From NCBI GenBank assembly GCA_043820265.1, contig JBDREA010000056.1:1-38593 (forward strand): a stretch of 38,593 nucleotides of DNA, written 5' to 3'. The position numbers were made by a program, and so were the translations under genes. The stretch is from JBDREA01 sp043820265. GTDB lineage: Archaea; Altiarchaeota; Altiarchaeia; IMC4; JBDREA01. The notes under the pieces are model-generated. The model saw nothing but the letters and a program-made list of their open reading frames with translations, was not told the origin of the DNA and searched no databases. This document shows, piece by piece, positions 30,608 to 37,588 of the stretch. Numbering within the stretch: position 1 is the first letter of the stretch; every line of letters starts with the position of its first letter.

Positions 30608-32269
30608 ATGGCTCGATATGAGACAGGACTCACGAGGAAGCGGACACATCTCACCTCTGAAGAGCTTCGCCTACGAAGAGAAGAAGAAACCCATAAACCT
30701 CTCATTGAAGACTCGTCAGGCACCCCTTCCGCAAGGGAGGACACCCGCACCGATGAATTCAACGCCGCCATCCACGCTTACCTGGAAAATCTGGAAAAGC
30801 CCATGTTACGGTTCGATGAATTCATCGGCCAACAGGAAGTAAAAGAGGGACTTCGGAAAATCGCCCGACACGACGGGACGAGCGTGGTGCTAGCAGGCTC
30901 GGCCAAAGCCGGACGGGAGACCCTCATCGACTGCTTTGCATCAGAAAAAGACGCTTCAGTCCTGAAATTGGAGTTCAGGGAGGCAACGGAATTCATCGAG
31001 CGCTACGGGCAAAAGGGCATAGTTGAGCTCCTTAAGGAGGCTCAAAGCGGCGGGCCAGCCGTCCTCATGCTCCGGGATGTCCGCGCCGAAAGCGAGGGCC
31101 CCACCCATGAGTGGGTTGAAAAGACCCTAGACCTCTTCAAGTCGGCGGAACTGGCAAAGGTCACCTGCATCGCAGTCGTCGACGACGAAGAACGAGATGC
31201 CAAGCCAATCATGTCCATCGCACGCCACAAGTTTAAGGTGACGCTTCCCGTAAAGGAGTCTCGAAGGCAGATAATCTCCTCGCTTCTAACCACAGCCAAT
31301 GAGGAGTCACTGAGTTCAGACTCATCCAAGGCCCTTGTCAGCGAAGACGTCAATCTAGACATGTGGGCGAGAAAGACCGCCGAATTCAGCTACTGCGACA
31401 TCCTCAACTTCATCGACGACGCCCGTGACATCGCCCGCGAGGAAACAAGCCGGGCAGATGAAGCGGTTCCGCGGATTACCAATACACACCTCTCCAAGGC
31501 CATCCTTGGCGCTTATGAAGCGAAGGGCAAAAAAATCCCACAACACCCCTATGAGAAAACAGGTACCATCCTCCATGAAATAGGCCACGCCCTCCTCGCA
31601 AAGGTCCTCGAAGGCGTCGACCCACCCGACCTCATCACCTTCCAGGCTGTGGACGCCCTCGGCTACACCTTCTACCTTGGAGAATCTGCGGCCCAGGAAA
31701 GCGAACGAGACCTCATCGACAACGTCGCCGTCTTTCTCGGGGGCATCTACGCCGAAGACCTCGTCATGGGGGAAAACAGGAGTGGCGGCGGCTCGGGAGA
31801 CTTTGAGCAGATTAAGGATATCCTCTCGAGGGCGGTGATAAAAAGCGGATTCGGCGGGGTGAGAAGTAGAAGGAAAGTAGACGATGTCCTGCCCCCAACC
31901 ATCATATCTGGCACCGAGCTCGGCGACCCTAACGGCGAAGACGCCTACGAGGAACACACCCTAAAAGTCATCGAATCAAGGATGGACCGCCTTCGAAGAA
32001 AAGCGGCAAAGATAGCAAAGGACACCCTTAAAAAATACGAATATGAGCTCCTCGAAATAGCTGAACTTTGCATCGTCGACGATTTGGACTCCCTCACCGG
32101 CGAAGAATTCCGGTCACTCTTTGAGCGATTTTCTGAGGGAAAAAAGTCTCTCAAGAAGTCGAAAAAGTATCCTGCGAGGAAGGCCGAGGTAACACGTAGG
32201 TTCACGACCCGAATGTACCGGCAATTAACGGACTACGAAGCCACTAGGAAGGGGGAAAAAGAAGCCTAG
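30608..32269 (+). CDS. FtsH-like M41 metalloprotease with degenerate AAA domain
   Basis: 553 residues. Residues 68-83 (R-F-D-E-F-I-G-Q-Q-E-V-K-E-G-L) match the FtsH entry motif F-x-D-V-x-G-x-x-x-x-K-x-E-L. The Walker A position reads A96-G-S-A-K-A-G-R-E-T105, so the G-P-P-G-T-G-K-T pattern with its terminal Lys is lost. Walker B is L-M-L-R-D-V and the arginine-finger segment is also eroded. The M41 protease domain keeps H323-E-I-G-H327 and a third-ligand region G-G-I-Y-A-E-D-L-V-M-G-E ... S-G-D398-F-E-Q-I. There is no N-terminal membrane segment, unlike bacterial FtsH. So the proteolytic site looks intact but ATP-driven unfolding does not. FtsH is rare in archaea. Flanked by two GNAT-tail pseudogenes. 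Confidence 0.8.
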   Translation: MARYETGLTRKRTHLTSEELRLRREEETHKPLIEDSSGTPSAREDTRTDEFNAAIHAYLENLEKPMLRFDEFIGQQEVKEGLRKIARHDGTSVVLAGSAKAGRETLIDCFASEKDASVLKLEFREATEFIERYGQKGIVELLKEAQSGGPAVLMLRDVRAESEGPTHEWVEKTLDLFKSAELAKVTCIAVVDDEERDAKPIMSIARHKFKVTLPVKESRRQIISSLLTTANEESLSSDSSKALVSEDVNLDMWARKTAEFSYCDILNFIDDARDIAREETSRADEAVPRITNTHLSKAILGAYEAKGKKIPQHPYEKTGTILHEIGHALLAKVLEGVDPPDLITFQAVDALGYTFYLGESAAQESERDLIDNVAVFLGGIYAEDLVMGENRSGGGSGDFEQIKDILSRAVIKSGFGGVRSRRKVDDVLPPTIISGTELGDPNGEDAYEEHTLKVIESRMDRLRRKAAKIAKDTLKKYEYELLEIAELCIVDDLDSLTGEEFRSLFERFSEGKKSLKKSKKYPARKAEVTRRFTTRMYRQLTDYEATRKGEKEA

Positions 32270-32278
32270 CAAAGAGGC

Positions 32279-32326
32279 CTAGACCTCCTTCATCAGTGCT
32301 TCTTCGCAGCAGTCAGGGTACTTGAG
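32279..32326 (-). pseudogene. Second, shorter copy of the GNAT C-terminus
   Basis: On the minus strand the last 15 codons plus stop match the intact gene's end: K-Y-P-D-C-C-E-E-A-L-M-K-E-V-stop, 12 of 15 residues identical to K-Y-P-D-C-C-E-E-A-L-M-K-K-I. Homology breaks at the TATA element of the next plus-strand gene. It starts 9 bp after the stop codon of the FtsH-like gene. Confidence 0.75.
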
Positions 32327-32335
32327 CATTTTATT
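32327..32335 (+). promoter_or_regulatory. TATA box for the kinase-like gene
   Basis: CATTTTATT centred 27 bp before the ATG at 32358. It abuts the second GNAT-tail fragment. Confidence 0.45.
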
Positions 32336-32357
32336 CAAGAAATTCCTAGTAACTTTT

Positions 32358-33482
32358 ATGGGCGATGTAGGCGGGAGTTTAGAGGTTTCATGGAAGAGGC
32401 CACCTCATCGGGTGCAAAAGGAGCTTCCTGATTTAATGCCTGAGAATCCCCACAGAATAAGGGGGACTGTTCCTGCTGCTGCCAAACTAGACGGGGATTT
32501 TCCTGTCAACCAGAGTCTGCTCTCAAAGGCAGTTTCAGATGGGGTCATCGAGGAGACTCCCAGCGGACAGTTTAGAATTCCGATGAGAAATCCGCATGTT
32601 ACTCTGGACATGAATATCCATAAACGAAGTGTACATACGACAACCACACCTGCTAGAGTTTTTAAGGGTGTGGGTGGGGATGAAGGTGGAAAAGTTGCTT
32701 TCAAATACATGCAGGGCAGTTTTATGAGTTTTTTCGGTGGAGTACGCAAGGAAACTGCTGGGTATGAGATGGAAACAGCCTTAAAGTTAAGAGAACTCTG
32801 GCAGACACGGGGATCCTCTGATCCAGCAATTCAACTAGTCCGAGAGTATGGTGTTACAAAAGACGTCTTCATCAATCCAGTGGCAGTATTCAAGCCACAG
32901 TGGATTCCAGTGAAAACTAGGGGGCGGAGCCTAAATGCCATTAAGCTTGTTAGACAACGGGAAGGGATGAGAATTGCACGCGTTCCCCCGTCGTTAGGTG
33001 AGCAACAAAGAGTATTCTTCTACGAGACATTAGTCCCTGAACGACAAAATGAACTAGAGCCTTTTAAGGATAAGGGAAACGTTTGGAAGAGAATACAAGA
33101 TGTTGTGGATAATCTAAAAGGAATAGAGATTGAAAAGAAAATGCCTGAAAATCTAAAAATCGCTATTAGAGCTGCGGCGGGGTACGCCACTCTAAACCAT
33201 CTTGTCCACCATGTAATGGATGGTGCATGTCAGAATAATGAGGGAGGGGTATTCTCTCCTCTCAATGTCAATCCACTTTCTGTCTTTGACTATGCCACTA
33301 TTTGGACGCCGACTAATGAACCTATACTTGCCACAATAAGTGAAACATATCAGGAGAAAGATAATAAAGACGCTAAAAAAATGCTGGAACTACTCAGCAT
33401 TATGCTCGGCTTAAGTCTACGTGAAAAACAAAAAGCCCTCCGCGTTTACGACGCTGTCTACAACTCAGGAAAAGAAAAATGA
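32358..33482 (+). CDS. Protein with possible kinase fold, unknown function
   Basis: 374 residues from the ATG at 32358 (TATA spacing); an upstream TTG was rejected. Weak but ordered kinase-like landmarks: V-A-F-K116-Y as a beta-3 lysine, E137 in Y-E-M-E-T-A-L-K-L-R, V-F-F-Y-E-T-L as a hinge strand, H-H-V-M-D288-G-A-C-Q-N293 with the D-x4-N spacing of the catalytic loop, and V-F-D311-Y-A-T as a D-F-G equivalent. No strict H-R-D or glycine-rich loop is visible, so confidence is modest; an unrelated fold is possible. AT-leaning codons compared with the FtsH-like gene. It lies between a GNAT-tail fragment and the intact GNAT gene and ends one base before the latter's stop. Confidence 0.55.
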   Translation: MGDVGGSLEVSWKRPPHRVQKELPDLMPENPHRIRGTVPAAAKLDGDFPVNQSLLSKAVSDGVIEETPSGQFRIPMRNPHVTLDMNIHKRSVHTTTTPARVFKGVGGDEGGKVAFKYMQGSFMSFFGGVRKETAGYEMETALKLRELWQTRGSSDPAIQLVREYGVTKDVFINPVAVFKPQWIPVKTRGRSLNAIKLVRQREGMRIARVPPSLGEQQRVFFYETLVPERQNELEPFKDKGNVWKRIQDVVDNLKGIEIEKKMPENLKIAIRAAAGYATLNHLVHHVMDGACQNNEGGVFSPLNVNPLSVFDYATIWTPTNEPILATISETYQEKDNKDAKKMLELLSIMLGLSLREKQKALRVYDAVYNSGKEK

Positions 33483-33938
33483 CTAAATCTTCTTCATCAA
33501 TGCTTCTTCGCAACAGTCTGGGTATTTTATGCAGTCCATGCATTCTCCCCAGATCTTAATTGGGAGCTCGTTTTTATCGATGCGTTTGAATCCAAGCCCC
33601 TCGAAGAACTCGGGTACTGCAGTCAAGGTGAAGACCTTGGGAAAGCCCATCTCTTTGGCTTCTTTAAGGCATGTTTCGACAAGAAATGTTCCAATCCCCT
33701 TTTTCGTTTTTCCGTTTGCGACTGCAAGGCTTTTTACCTCTGCCAGGTCCCCCCATGAAACGTGTAGTGCAGCACACCCCACAACTTCGCCTTCCTCTTC
33801 TGCGACGAAATAGTCTCTGATGTTCTCGTAAAGATATGAAAGCGCCCGGGGGACGACGTTCTCGGATTCGTAACCGTCCAAAAGCGACTTTATGATCTTC
33901 GCTTCCTCGAGCTTAGCTTTGCGAATTTTAACTTGCAT
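33483..33938 (-). CDS. GNAT acetyltransferase, N-acetylglutamate synthase-like
   Basis: 151 residues. GNAT core: A-E-V-K-S-L-A-V, the acetyl-CoA loop N-G-K-T-K-K-G-I-G-T (Q/R-x-x-G-x-G/A equivalent), and V-P-E-F-F-E-G-L-G-F-K-R. The tail D-K-N-E-L-P-I-K-I-W-G-E-C-M-D-C-I-K-Y-P-D-C-C-E-E-A resembles the Cys-rich end of short archaeal and bacterial ArgA/NAGS enzymes, which make N-acetylglutamate for arginine synthesis. No other arg genes are adjacent, so the substrate is not certain. Two decayed copies of its 3' end lie downstream. Confidence 0.85.
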   Translation of the reverse strand: MQVKIRKAKLEEAKIIKSLLDGYESENVVPRALSYLYENIRDYFVAEEEGEVVGCAALHVSWGDLAEVKSLAVANGKTKKGIGTFLVETCLKEAKEMGFPKVFTLTAVPEFFEGLGFKRIDKNELPIKIWGECMDCIKYPDCCEEALMKKI

Positions 33939-33958
33939 GGCAGAAAAGATAGGACATT

Positions 33959-34053
33959 CGACTTAATAAAAGTCGCTTGCGAAACATAAGACATAAGAAA
34001 TTTCTTATATGATGGGAACTAGCTATTCTTATATAGAGTTGCGATAATATATT
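33959..34053. promoter_or_regulatory. Divergent promoter region, GNAT and ahcY
   Basis: CGACTT-aataa-AAGTCG (33959-33975) is a hairpin whose loop carries the TATA-like TTTATT for the minus-strand GNAT gene, about 28 bp from its ATG. ATAAGAAATTTCTTAT (33993-34008) is a perfect 16-bp palindrome. TTATATA (about 34029-34035) and AATATATT (34046-34053) are TATA candidates for ahcY, giving a leader of about 24-40 bases with an AGGAAA ribosome-binding site. Confidence 0.5.
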
Positions 34054-34099
34054 CTCTTCTAAAATCGAAAAGCCATAGAAAAATTTTTAGGAAATCACG

Positions 34100-35353
34100 A
34101 TGAGTAAAAAATACGGTGTCAAAGACATTAAGCTTGCGAAAGCAGGCAAACTAAAGATTGAGTGGGCCGAAAACCACATGCCAGTCCTAGCAAAGATTAG
34201 AGAAGAATTCCAGAAAAACAAACCCTTAAAGGGGGCGAAGGTCGGATTCGCATTACACGTCACAAAGGAAACAGCGGTATTAGTGGACACCCTCAGAGCA
34301 GGCGGAGCAAAGGTCGCGATCACTGGATGCAATCCCCTGTCAACCCAAGACGACGTCGCAGCCGCCTTGGCCAAATCAGGCGTAAATGTATACGCTTGGC
34401 GAGGGGAAACTAACAAGGAATACTATGAAAATATCCACAAGGTCCTGGATCACACGCCGGACATCACAATCGATGACGGAGCCGACCTGATATTCGTCAT
34501 ACACAAAAAAAGAAAGGAACTCCTAGATGTTGTAAAAGGCGGTTGCGAGGAGACAACCACCGGGATCATCCGTTTAAGGGCCATGGAAAAAGACGGAGCC
34601 CTCAAGTACCCTGTCATGGCGACGAACGACGCAGACACAAAACACTTATTCGATAACAGATACGGCACAGGGCAATCGACACTGGACGGCATAATGCGTG
34701 CGACCTCAGTTCTTTTTGCAGGAAAAAACGTGGTTGTAGGGGGATACGGCTGGTGCAGCAGAGGGATTTCCATGAGAGCAAGAGGACTTGGAGCAAACGT
34801 GATCGTCACAGAAGTAGATCCGGTCAAAGCACTAGAGGCTGCAATGGATGGATTTAGGGTGATGAAAATGGACCAAGCAGCACCTATCGGAGACATATTC
34901 ATTACGGCAACAGGCGACATAGACGTCATAATCGGCCGCCACGCCAAAAACATGAAATCGGGGGCTGTTGTAGCCAATTCAGGTCATTTCAACTGTGAAA
35001 TCAACATCCCCGAAATTCGTGCTATCACAAAAAAAGTGACTACTATACGCGATAATGTTCAGAAAATGGTATTAAAAAACGGCCGCTACATATACCTTCT
35101 TGCGGAAGGCAGATTGGTGAATCTGGCAGCAGCGGAAGGCCATCCAAGCGAAGTCATGGACATGAGCTTCGCCAACCAAGCCTTAGCCGTAAAATACATT
35201 ATGGAAAACGATCTAACCCCTGGAGTGCATAAGATTCCGGCAAAAATCGATGAACGAGTCGCCCGCCTGAAGCTTTCAGCGATGGGGATACAAATCGATA
35301 CGTTAACTCCCAAACAGAAAAAGTACCTTGCCAGCTGGGAAGAAGGCACTTAG
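34100..35353 (+). CDS. ahcY: S-adenosyl-L-homocysteine hydrolase
   Basis: 417 residues, archaeal length. Substrate motifs: H-V-T-K-E-T-A-V-L-V-D-T-L, G-C-N-P-L-S-T-Q-D-D-V-A, E-E-T-T-T-G and N-D-A-D-T-K-H-L-F-D-N-R-Y-G. NAD-binding loop G-G-Y-G-W-C-S-R-G, then N-S-G-H-F-N-C-E-I. It splits S-adenosylhomocysteine into homocysteine and adenosine, clearing the product of methyltransferases. In some methanogens the related enzyme acts on S-inosylhomocysteine; sequence alone does not decide this. An AGGAAA ribosome-binding site precedes the ATG. Confidence 0.95.
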   Translation: MSKKYGVKDIKLAKAGKLKIEWAENHMPVLAKIREEFQKNKPLKGAKVGFALHVTKETAVLVDTLRAGGAKVAITGCNPLSTQDDVAAALAKSGVNVYAWRGETNKEYYENIHKVLDHTPDITIDDGADLIFVIHKKRKELLDVVKGGCEETTTGIIRLRAMEKDGALKYPVMATNDADTKHLFDNRYGTGQSTLDGIMRATSVLFAGKNVVVGGYGWCSRGISMRARGLGANVIVTEVDPVKALEAAMDGFRVMKMDQAAPIGDIFITATGDIDVIIGRHAKNMKSGAVVANSGHFNCEINIPEIRAITKKVTTIRDNVQKMVLKNGRYIYLLAEGRLVNLAAAEGHPSEVMDMSFANQALAVKYIMENDLTPGVHKIPAKIDERVARLKLSAMGIQIDTLTPKQKKYLASWEEGT

Positions 35354-35402
35354 AAGCTTAATTTAATAATCAACGAAATCCTATATATTGGGGTGAGAAA
35401 AG

Positions 35403-35975
35403 ATGAGTGAAGAAGAAGACGCATTTATTGGAGACTATATCGGCACAATCGAGGAATTCATGCCTGGTCCAGGAACTTTCGTGGACGAGGAAGGAAAGAT
35501 ATGTTCTTCAGCAATCGGAAAGAAAAAAATTGACGGAAAAAACCACAGTGCATCAGTTGAGGCAAACATACCCCATGAATTAGCGATTGGGGACATTGTC
35601 TACGGAGAAGTCTGTGCTTTCAGGAAAAATCTTGTAACTGTAATAGTGAAAAAGATCAAGGGATACAAGAATGACGTAGACATTAAAACCGCGATATTTA
35701 TCTCGCAGATTTCGGATTCCTACGTAGAAAATCCAGAGGAAGCATTTGGAGTCGGGGATTTGGTAAAGGCTCAAGTAGTCAAGATGGAGACCGGTTTAAT
35801 AGACATTTCAACCAAAGGCGAACTCGGAGTCGTGCTTGCCTACTGCAAACGGTGCAGGACTCCAATGGAGCGCACAGAAAAATTCAAGGACCGACTTGAG
35901 TGTCCGGCATGCAATCACAGGGAAGGAAGAAAGATAGCAAAGGATTACCGAAATGTCGATTTAAAGGATATGTAA
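35403..35975 (+). CDS. csl4: Exosome RNA-binding subunit Csl4
   Basis: 190 residues. N-terminal strand domain (G-D-Y-I-G-T-I-E-E-F-M-P-G-P-G-T-F), central S1 domain (A-I-G-D-I-V-Y-G-E-V ... A-I-F-I-S-Q-I-S), and C-terminal zinc ribbon C-K-R-C ... C-P-A-C. This is the standard Csl4 layout. It forms the RNA-binding cap of the archaeal exosome. GGGGTGA ribosome-binding site. It is followed by rpoL, a common archaeal arrangement. Confidence 0.92.
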   Translation: MSEEEDAFIGDYIGTIEEFMPGPGTFVDEEGKICSSAIGKKKIDGKNHSASVEANIPHELAIGDIVYGEVCAFRKNLVTVIVKKIKGYKNDVDIKTAIFISQISDSYVENPEEAFGVGDLVKAQVVKMETGLIDISTKGELGVVLAYCKRCRTPMERTEKFKDRLECPACNHREGRKIAKDYRNVDLKDM

Positions 35976-35985
35976 GGGGATGAAC

Positions 35986-36243
35986 ATGGAAGTCAAAGTA
36001 ATAGAAAAGAAAAAAGATTTATTGGAAATCGAATTCGAAGACAAAATCATGGCCGAAGCACTGCTGTCTGAATTGATGAAGAAAGGCGTAGACGCATACA
36101 CACATGAAAAACATCCTCTGCTGCCAGGATACAGGTTGCGCATCGAAGCAAAAGACGCACAAATTGCATTAAAGACCGCGATATCTGACTTGGAAAAGGA
36201 CTGGAAATCATTTAAAGGAGCCGTAGAAAAAGCCGTAAAATAG
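35986..36243 (+). CDS. rpoL: DNA-directed RNA polymerase subunit L
   Basis: 85 residues from the ATG at 35986, preceded by AGGGGATG; an ATG at 35980 adds two residues. M-E-V-K-V-I-E-K-K-K-D-L-L-E-I-E-F, then S-E-L-M-K-K-G-V-D-A-Y and H-P-L-L-P-G-Y-R-L-R-I match the RpoL/Rpb11 fold. The usual G-E-D-H-T-L-L-N loop is altered to E-D-K-I-M-A-E-A-L, a divergent feature. Ten bases after the csl4 stop. Confidence 0.85.
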   Translation: MEVKVIEKKKDLLEIEFEDKIMAEALLSELMKKGVDAYTHEKHPLLPGYRLRIEAKDAQIALKTAISDLEKDWKSFKGAVEKAVK

Positions 36244-36251
36244 GTTCAAAC

Positions 36252-36686
36252 ATGTCTGATATGGATTCATCATCAGAAGACGATAAAGGCAGTGACAGCG
36301 GAGAAAAACCCCATTTTCACCACTGCGCCCGTAAGATTCTTGAGGAATCCATTGCAATGCCCTTTTTCAAAGACAACAAAGACCACATGCCCGTGATCCT
36401 CAACCTTCATGCAGGATTAACTGATGAAGGCGACTATTACCTGCTTAAAACCTCGATTCCCTGCCTCGGAGAAGACGACGTAAAAGTTTCCGCAGGAGAA
36501 CACAACATAGACGTGTTTCTGACCTCGGGCGCAGAAGAGGAAAAAAGCCAAGACAAAGAATTCGACCATTTCGAGGATCCAAGCTTTCACAGCTCATACT
36601 ATCTAAAAGACGAAGTCGACCCGAAAAGCCTAGAATACACATTCAAAGAAGAAACCTTGAAGATTAAGGTAACCAAAAAAGGATGA
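36252..36686 (+). CDS. Hsp20/alpha-crystallin-like protein
   Basis: 144 residues. The first ~18 are acidic Ser/Asp-rich. From about residue 60 the strands L-K-T-S-I-P-C-L-G-E-D-D-V-K-V-S and S-Y-Y-L-K-D-E-V-D-P-K-S-L-E-Y-T-F-K-E-E-T-L-K-I-K-V follow the alpha-crystallin pattern (x-D-L-P-G-x-x-x-x-D-I ... V-D-x-x-x-x-x-A-x-x-x-x-G-x-L-x-I). No C-terminal I-x-I oligomerisation motif is visible. Likely a small chaperone or HSP20-fold regulatory protein. It overlaps the winged-helix gene by 4 bp. Confidence 0.7.
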   Translation: MSDMDSSSEDDKGSDSGEKPHFHHCARKILEESIAMPFFKDNKDHMPVILNLHAGLTDEGDYYLLKTSIPCLGEDDVKVSAGEHNIDVFLTSGAEEEKSQDKEFDHFEDPSFHSSYYLKDEVDPKSLEYTFKEETLKIKVTKKG

Positions 36687-36961
36687 AAAAAAAGAAAGCG
36701 CCTCTACAAGATCTCATCTTTCAGAAAAAACCGCTGGGAGTGATACTCTCGCTTCACGGGGTAGAAGGCAGGTATCCCACAAAAATCGCAAAAGAAATAG
36801 ACTGCACCTACACCCACACACTAAAAATCCTCTCAATACTCAGGTCCACAGGCATCGTGGAATTCAGAAAACACGGTCGAATAAAAGAAGTCGTACTCAC
36901 AGAAAAGGGAATCGAACTCTCAAAATCCATATACGAGCTAAAAGAAAAATTCCTCAAATAA
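36683..36961 (+). CDS. Winged-helix transcription regulator (MarR/ArsR-like)
   Basis: 92 residues, ATGA overlap with the Hsp20-like gene. The HTH is P-T-K-I-A-K-E-I-D-C-T-Y-T-H-T-L-K-I-L-S-I-L with wing I-V-E-F-R-K-H-G-R-I-K-E-V-V-L-T-E-K-G. Basic N-terminus. Such small proteins often repress their own operon; the coupling to the chaperone suggests stress-linked control, inferred. Confidence 0.75.
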   Translation: MKKKKAPLQDLIFQKKPLGVILSLHGVEGRYPTKIAKEIDCTYTHTLKILSILRSTGIVEFRKHGRIKEVVLTEKGIELSKSIYELKEKFLK

Positions 36962-37060
36962 GCCACTTAATGAGTTCGCATAGGTGATGAGGTGTTTACA
37001 TCTATTTTGTTGGTGTTGATCATTCTTCTTTTTTAGAGAGTTTTGCTAATTAATATTAGT

Positions 37061-37582
37061 ATGGATTTGTTCTGGCTTGCTTTTGGGGCTTTAGGTTTGT
37101 GGTTTTTTGCTTCGTTTTATTTTATGTTCGAGTTTCAGAGGAGAAATCATTTTTTAGCCGACAAGCTGCGTCGAACTGAGGAACAGATTGAGGATTTGAA
37201 AAGGCATCATAAAAGAGATATCCAGCCTCATGGGTTGGAAGCCAATAGAGTCTTGGAGGATGTCTCAAAGCTTGAAAACCACATCGCGGAGACGATTTCA
37301 GCAGATAAGCACGAACAATTGAAGCAGAGTTATTGGGACATGCTTCAAAAAGATATGAAACAGAAGGCCGAGGAGTCTGGGGCATCTAAGGTGTCTGTGT
37401 TATTAGGCGAAAAAAAGAAGCTTGAGGGCATGATCGAGCTTTCAAGGTCCAAATACCATAAGGGAAGCATTGATGAAGAATCTTTTCGCGAGATCTCTCG
37501 GGATCTTTGCAAACGTATAATCGAGATAGAAGCCGAGATGCGGCTGAAAAATGGGGGAGAAAAAGAAACAAAAGAGGGTTGA
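37061..37582 (+). CDS. Membrane-anchored coiled-coil protein with SHOCT-like end
   Basis: 173 residues from the ATG at 37061; a TTG at 37043 adds six residues. A membrane helix at about 2-22 is followed by a long charged helix (coiled coil, about 28-110). The last ~50 residues include E-L-S-R-S-K-Y-H-K-G-S-I-D-E-E-S-F-R-E-I, which resembles a SHOCT motif (L-x-x-L-Y-x-x-G-x-I-x-x-x-E-F). Function unknown. Confidence 0.6.
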   Translation: MDLFWLAFGALGLWFFASFYFMFEFQRRNHFLADKLRRTEEQIEDLKRHHKRDIQPHGLEANRVLEDVSKLENHIAETISADKHEQLKQSYWDMLQKDMKQKAEESGASKVSVLLGEKKKLEGMIELSRSKYHKGSIDEESFREISRDLCKRIIEIEAEMRLKNGGEKETKEG

Positions 37583-37588
37583 TGTATG

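Noticed and set aside
31355..31957. 200-codon frame on the minus strand inside the FtsH-like gene
   Set aside because: Runs antisense to a gene with clear protease motifs; composition matches a GC-codon shadow, and no domain is recognisable.
34054..34099. SAH-responsive riboswitch before ahcY
   Set aside because: The predicted leader is at most about 40 bases and shows no suitable pseudoknot; palindromes and TATA elements explain the region better.
34450..34977. 175-codon antisense frame over ahcY
   Set aside because: Shadow of a strongly conserved enzyme.
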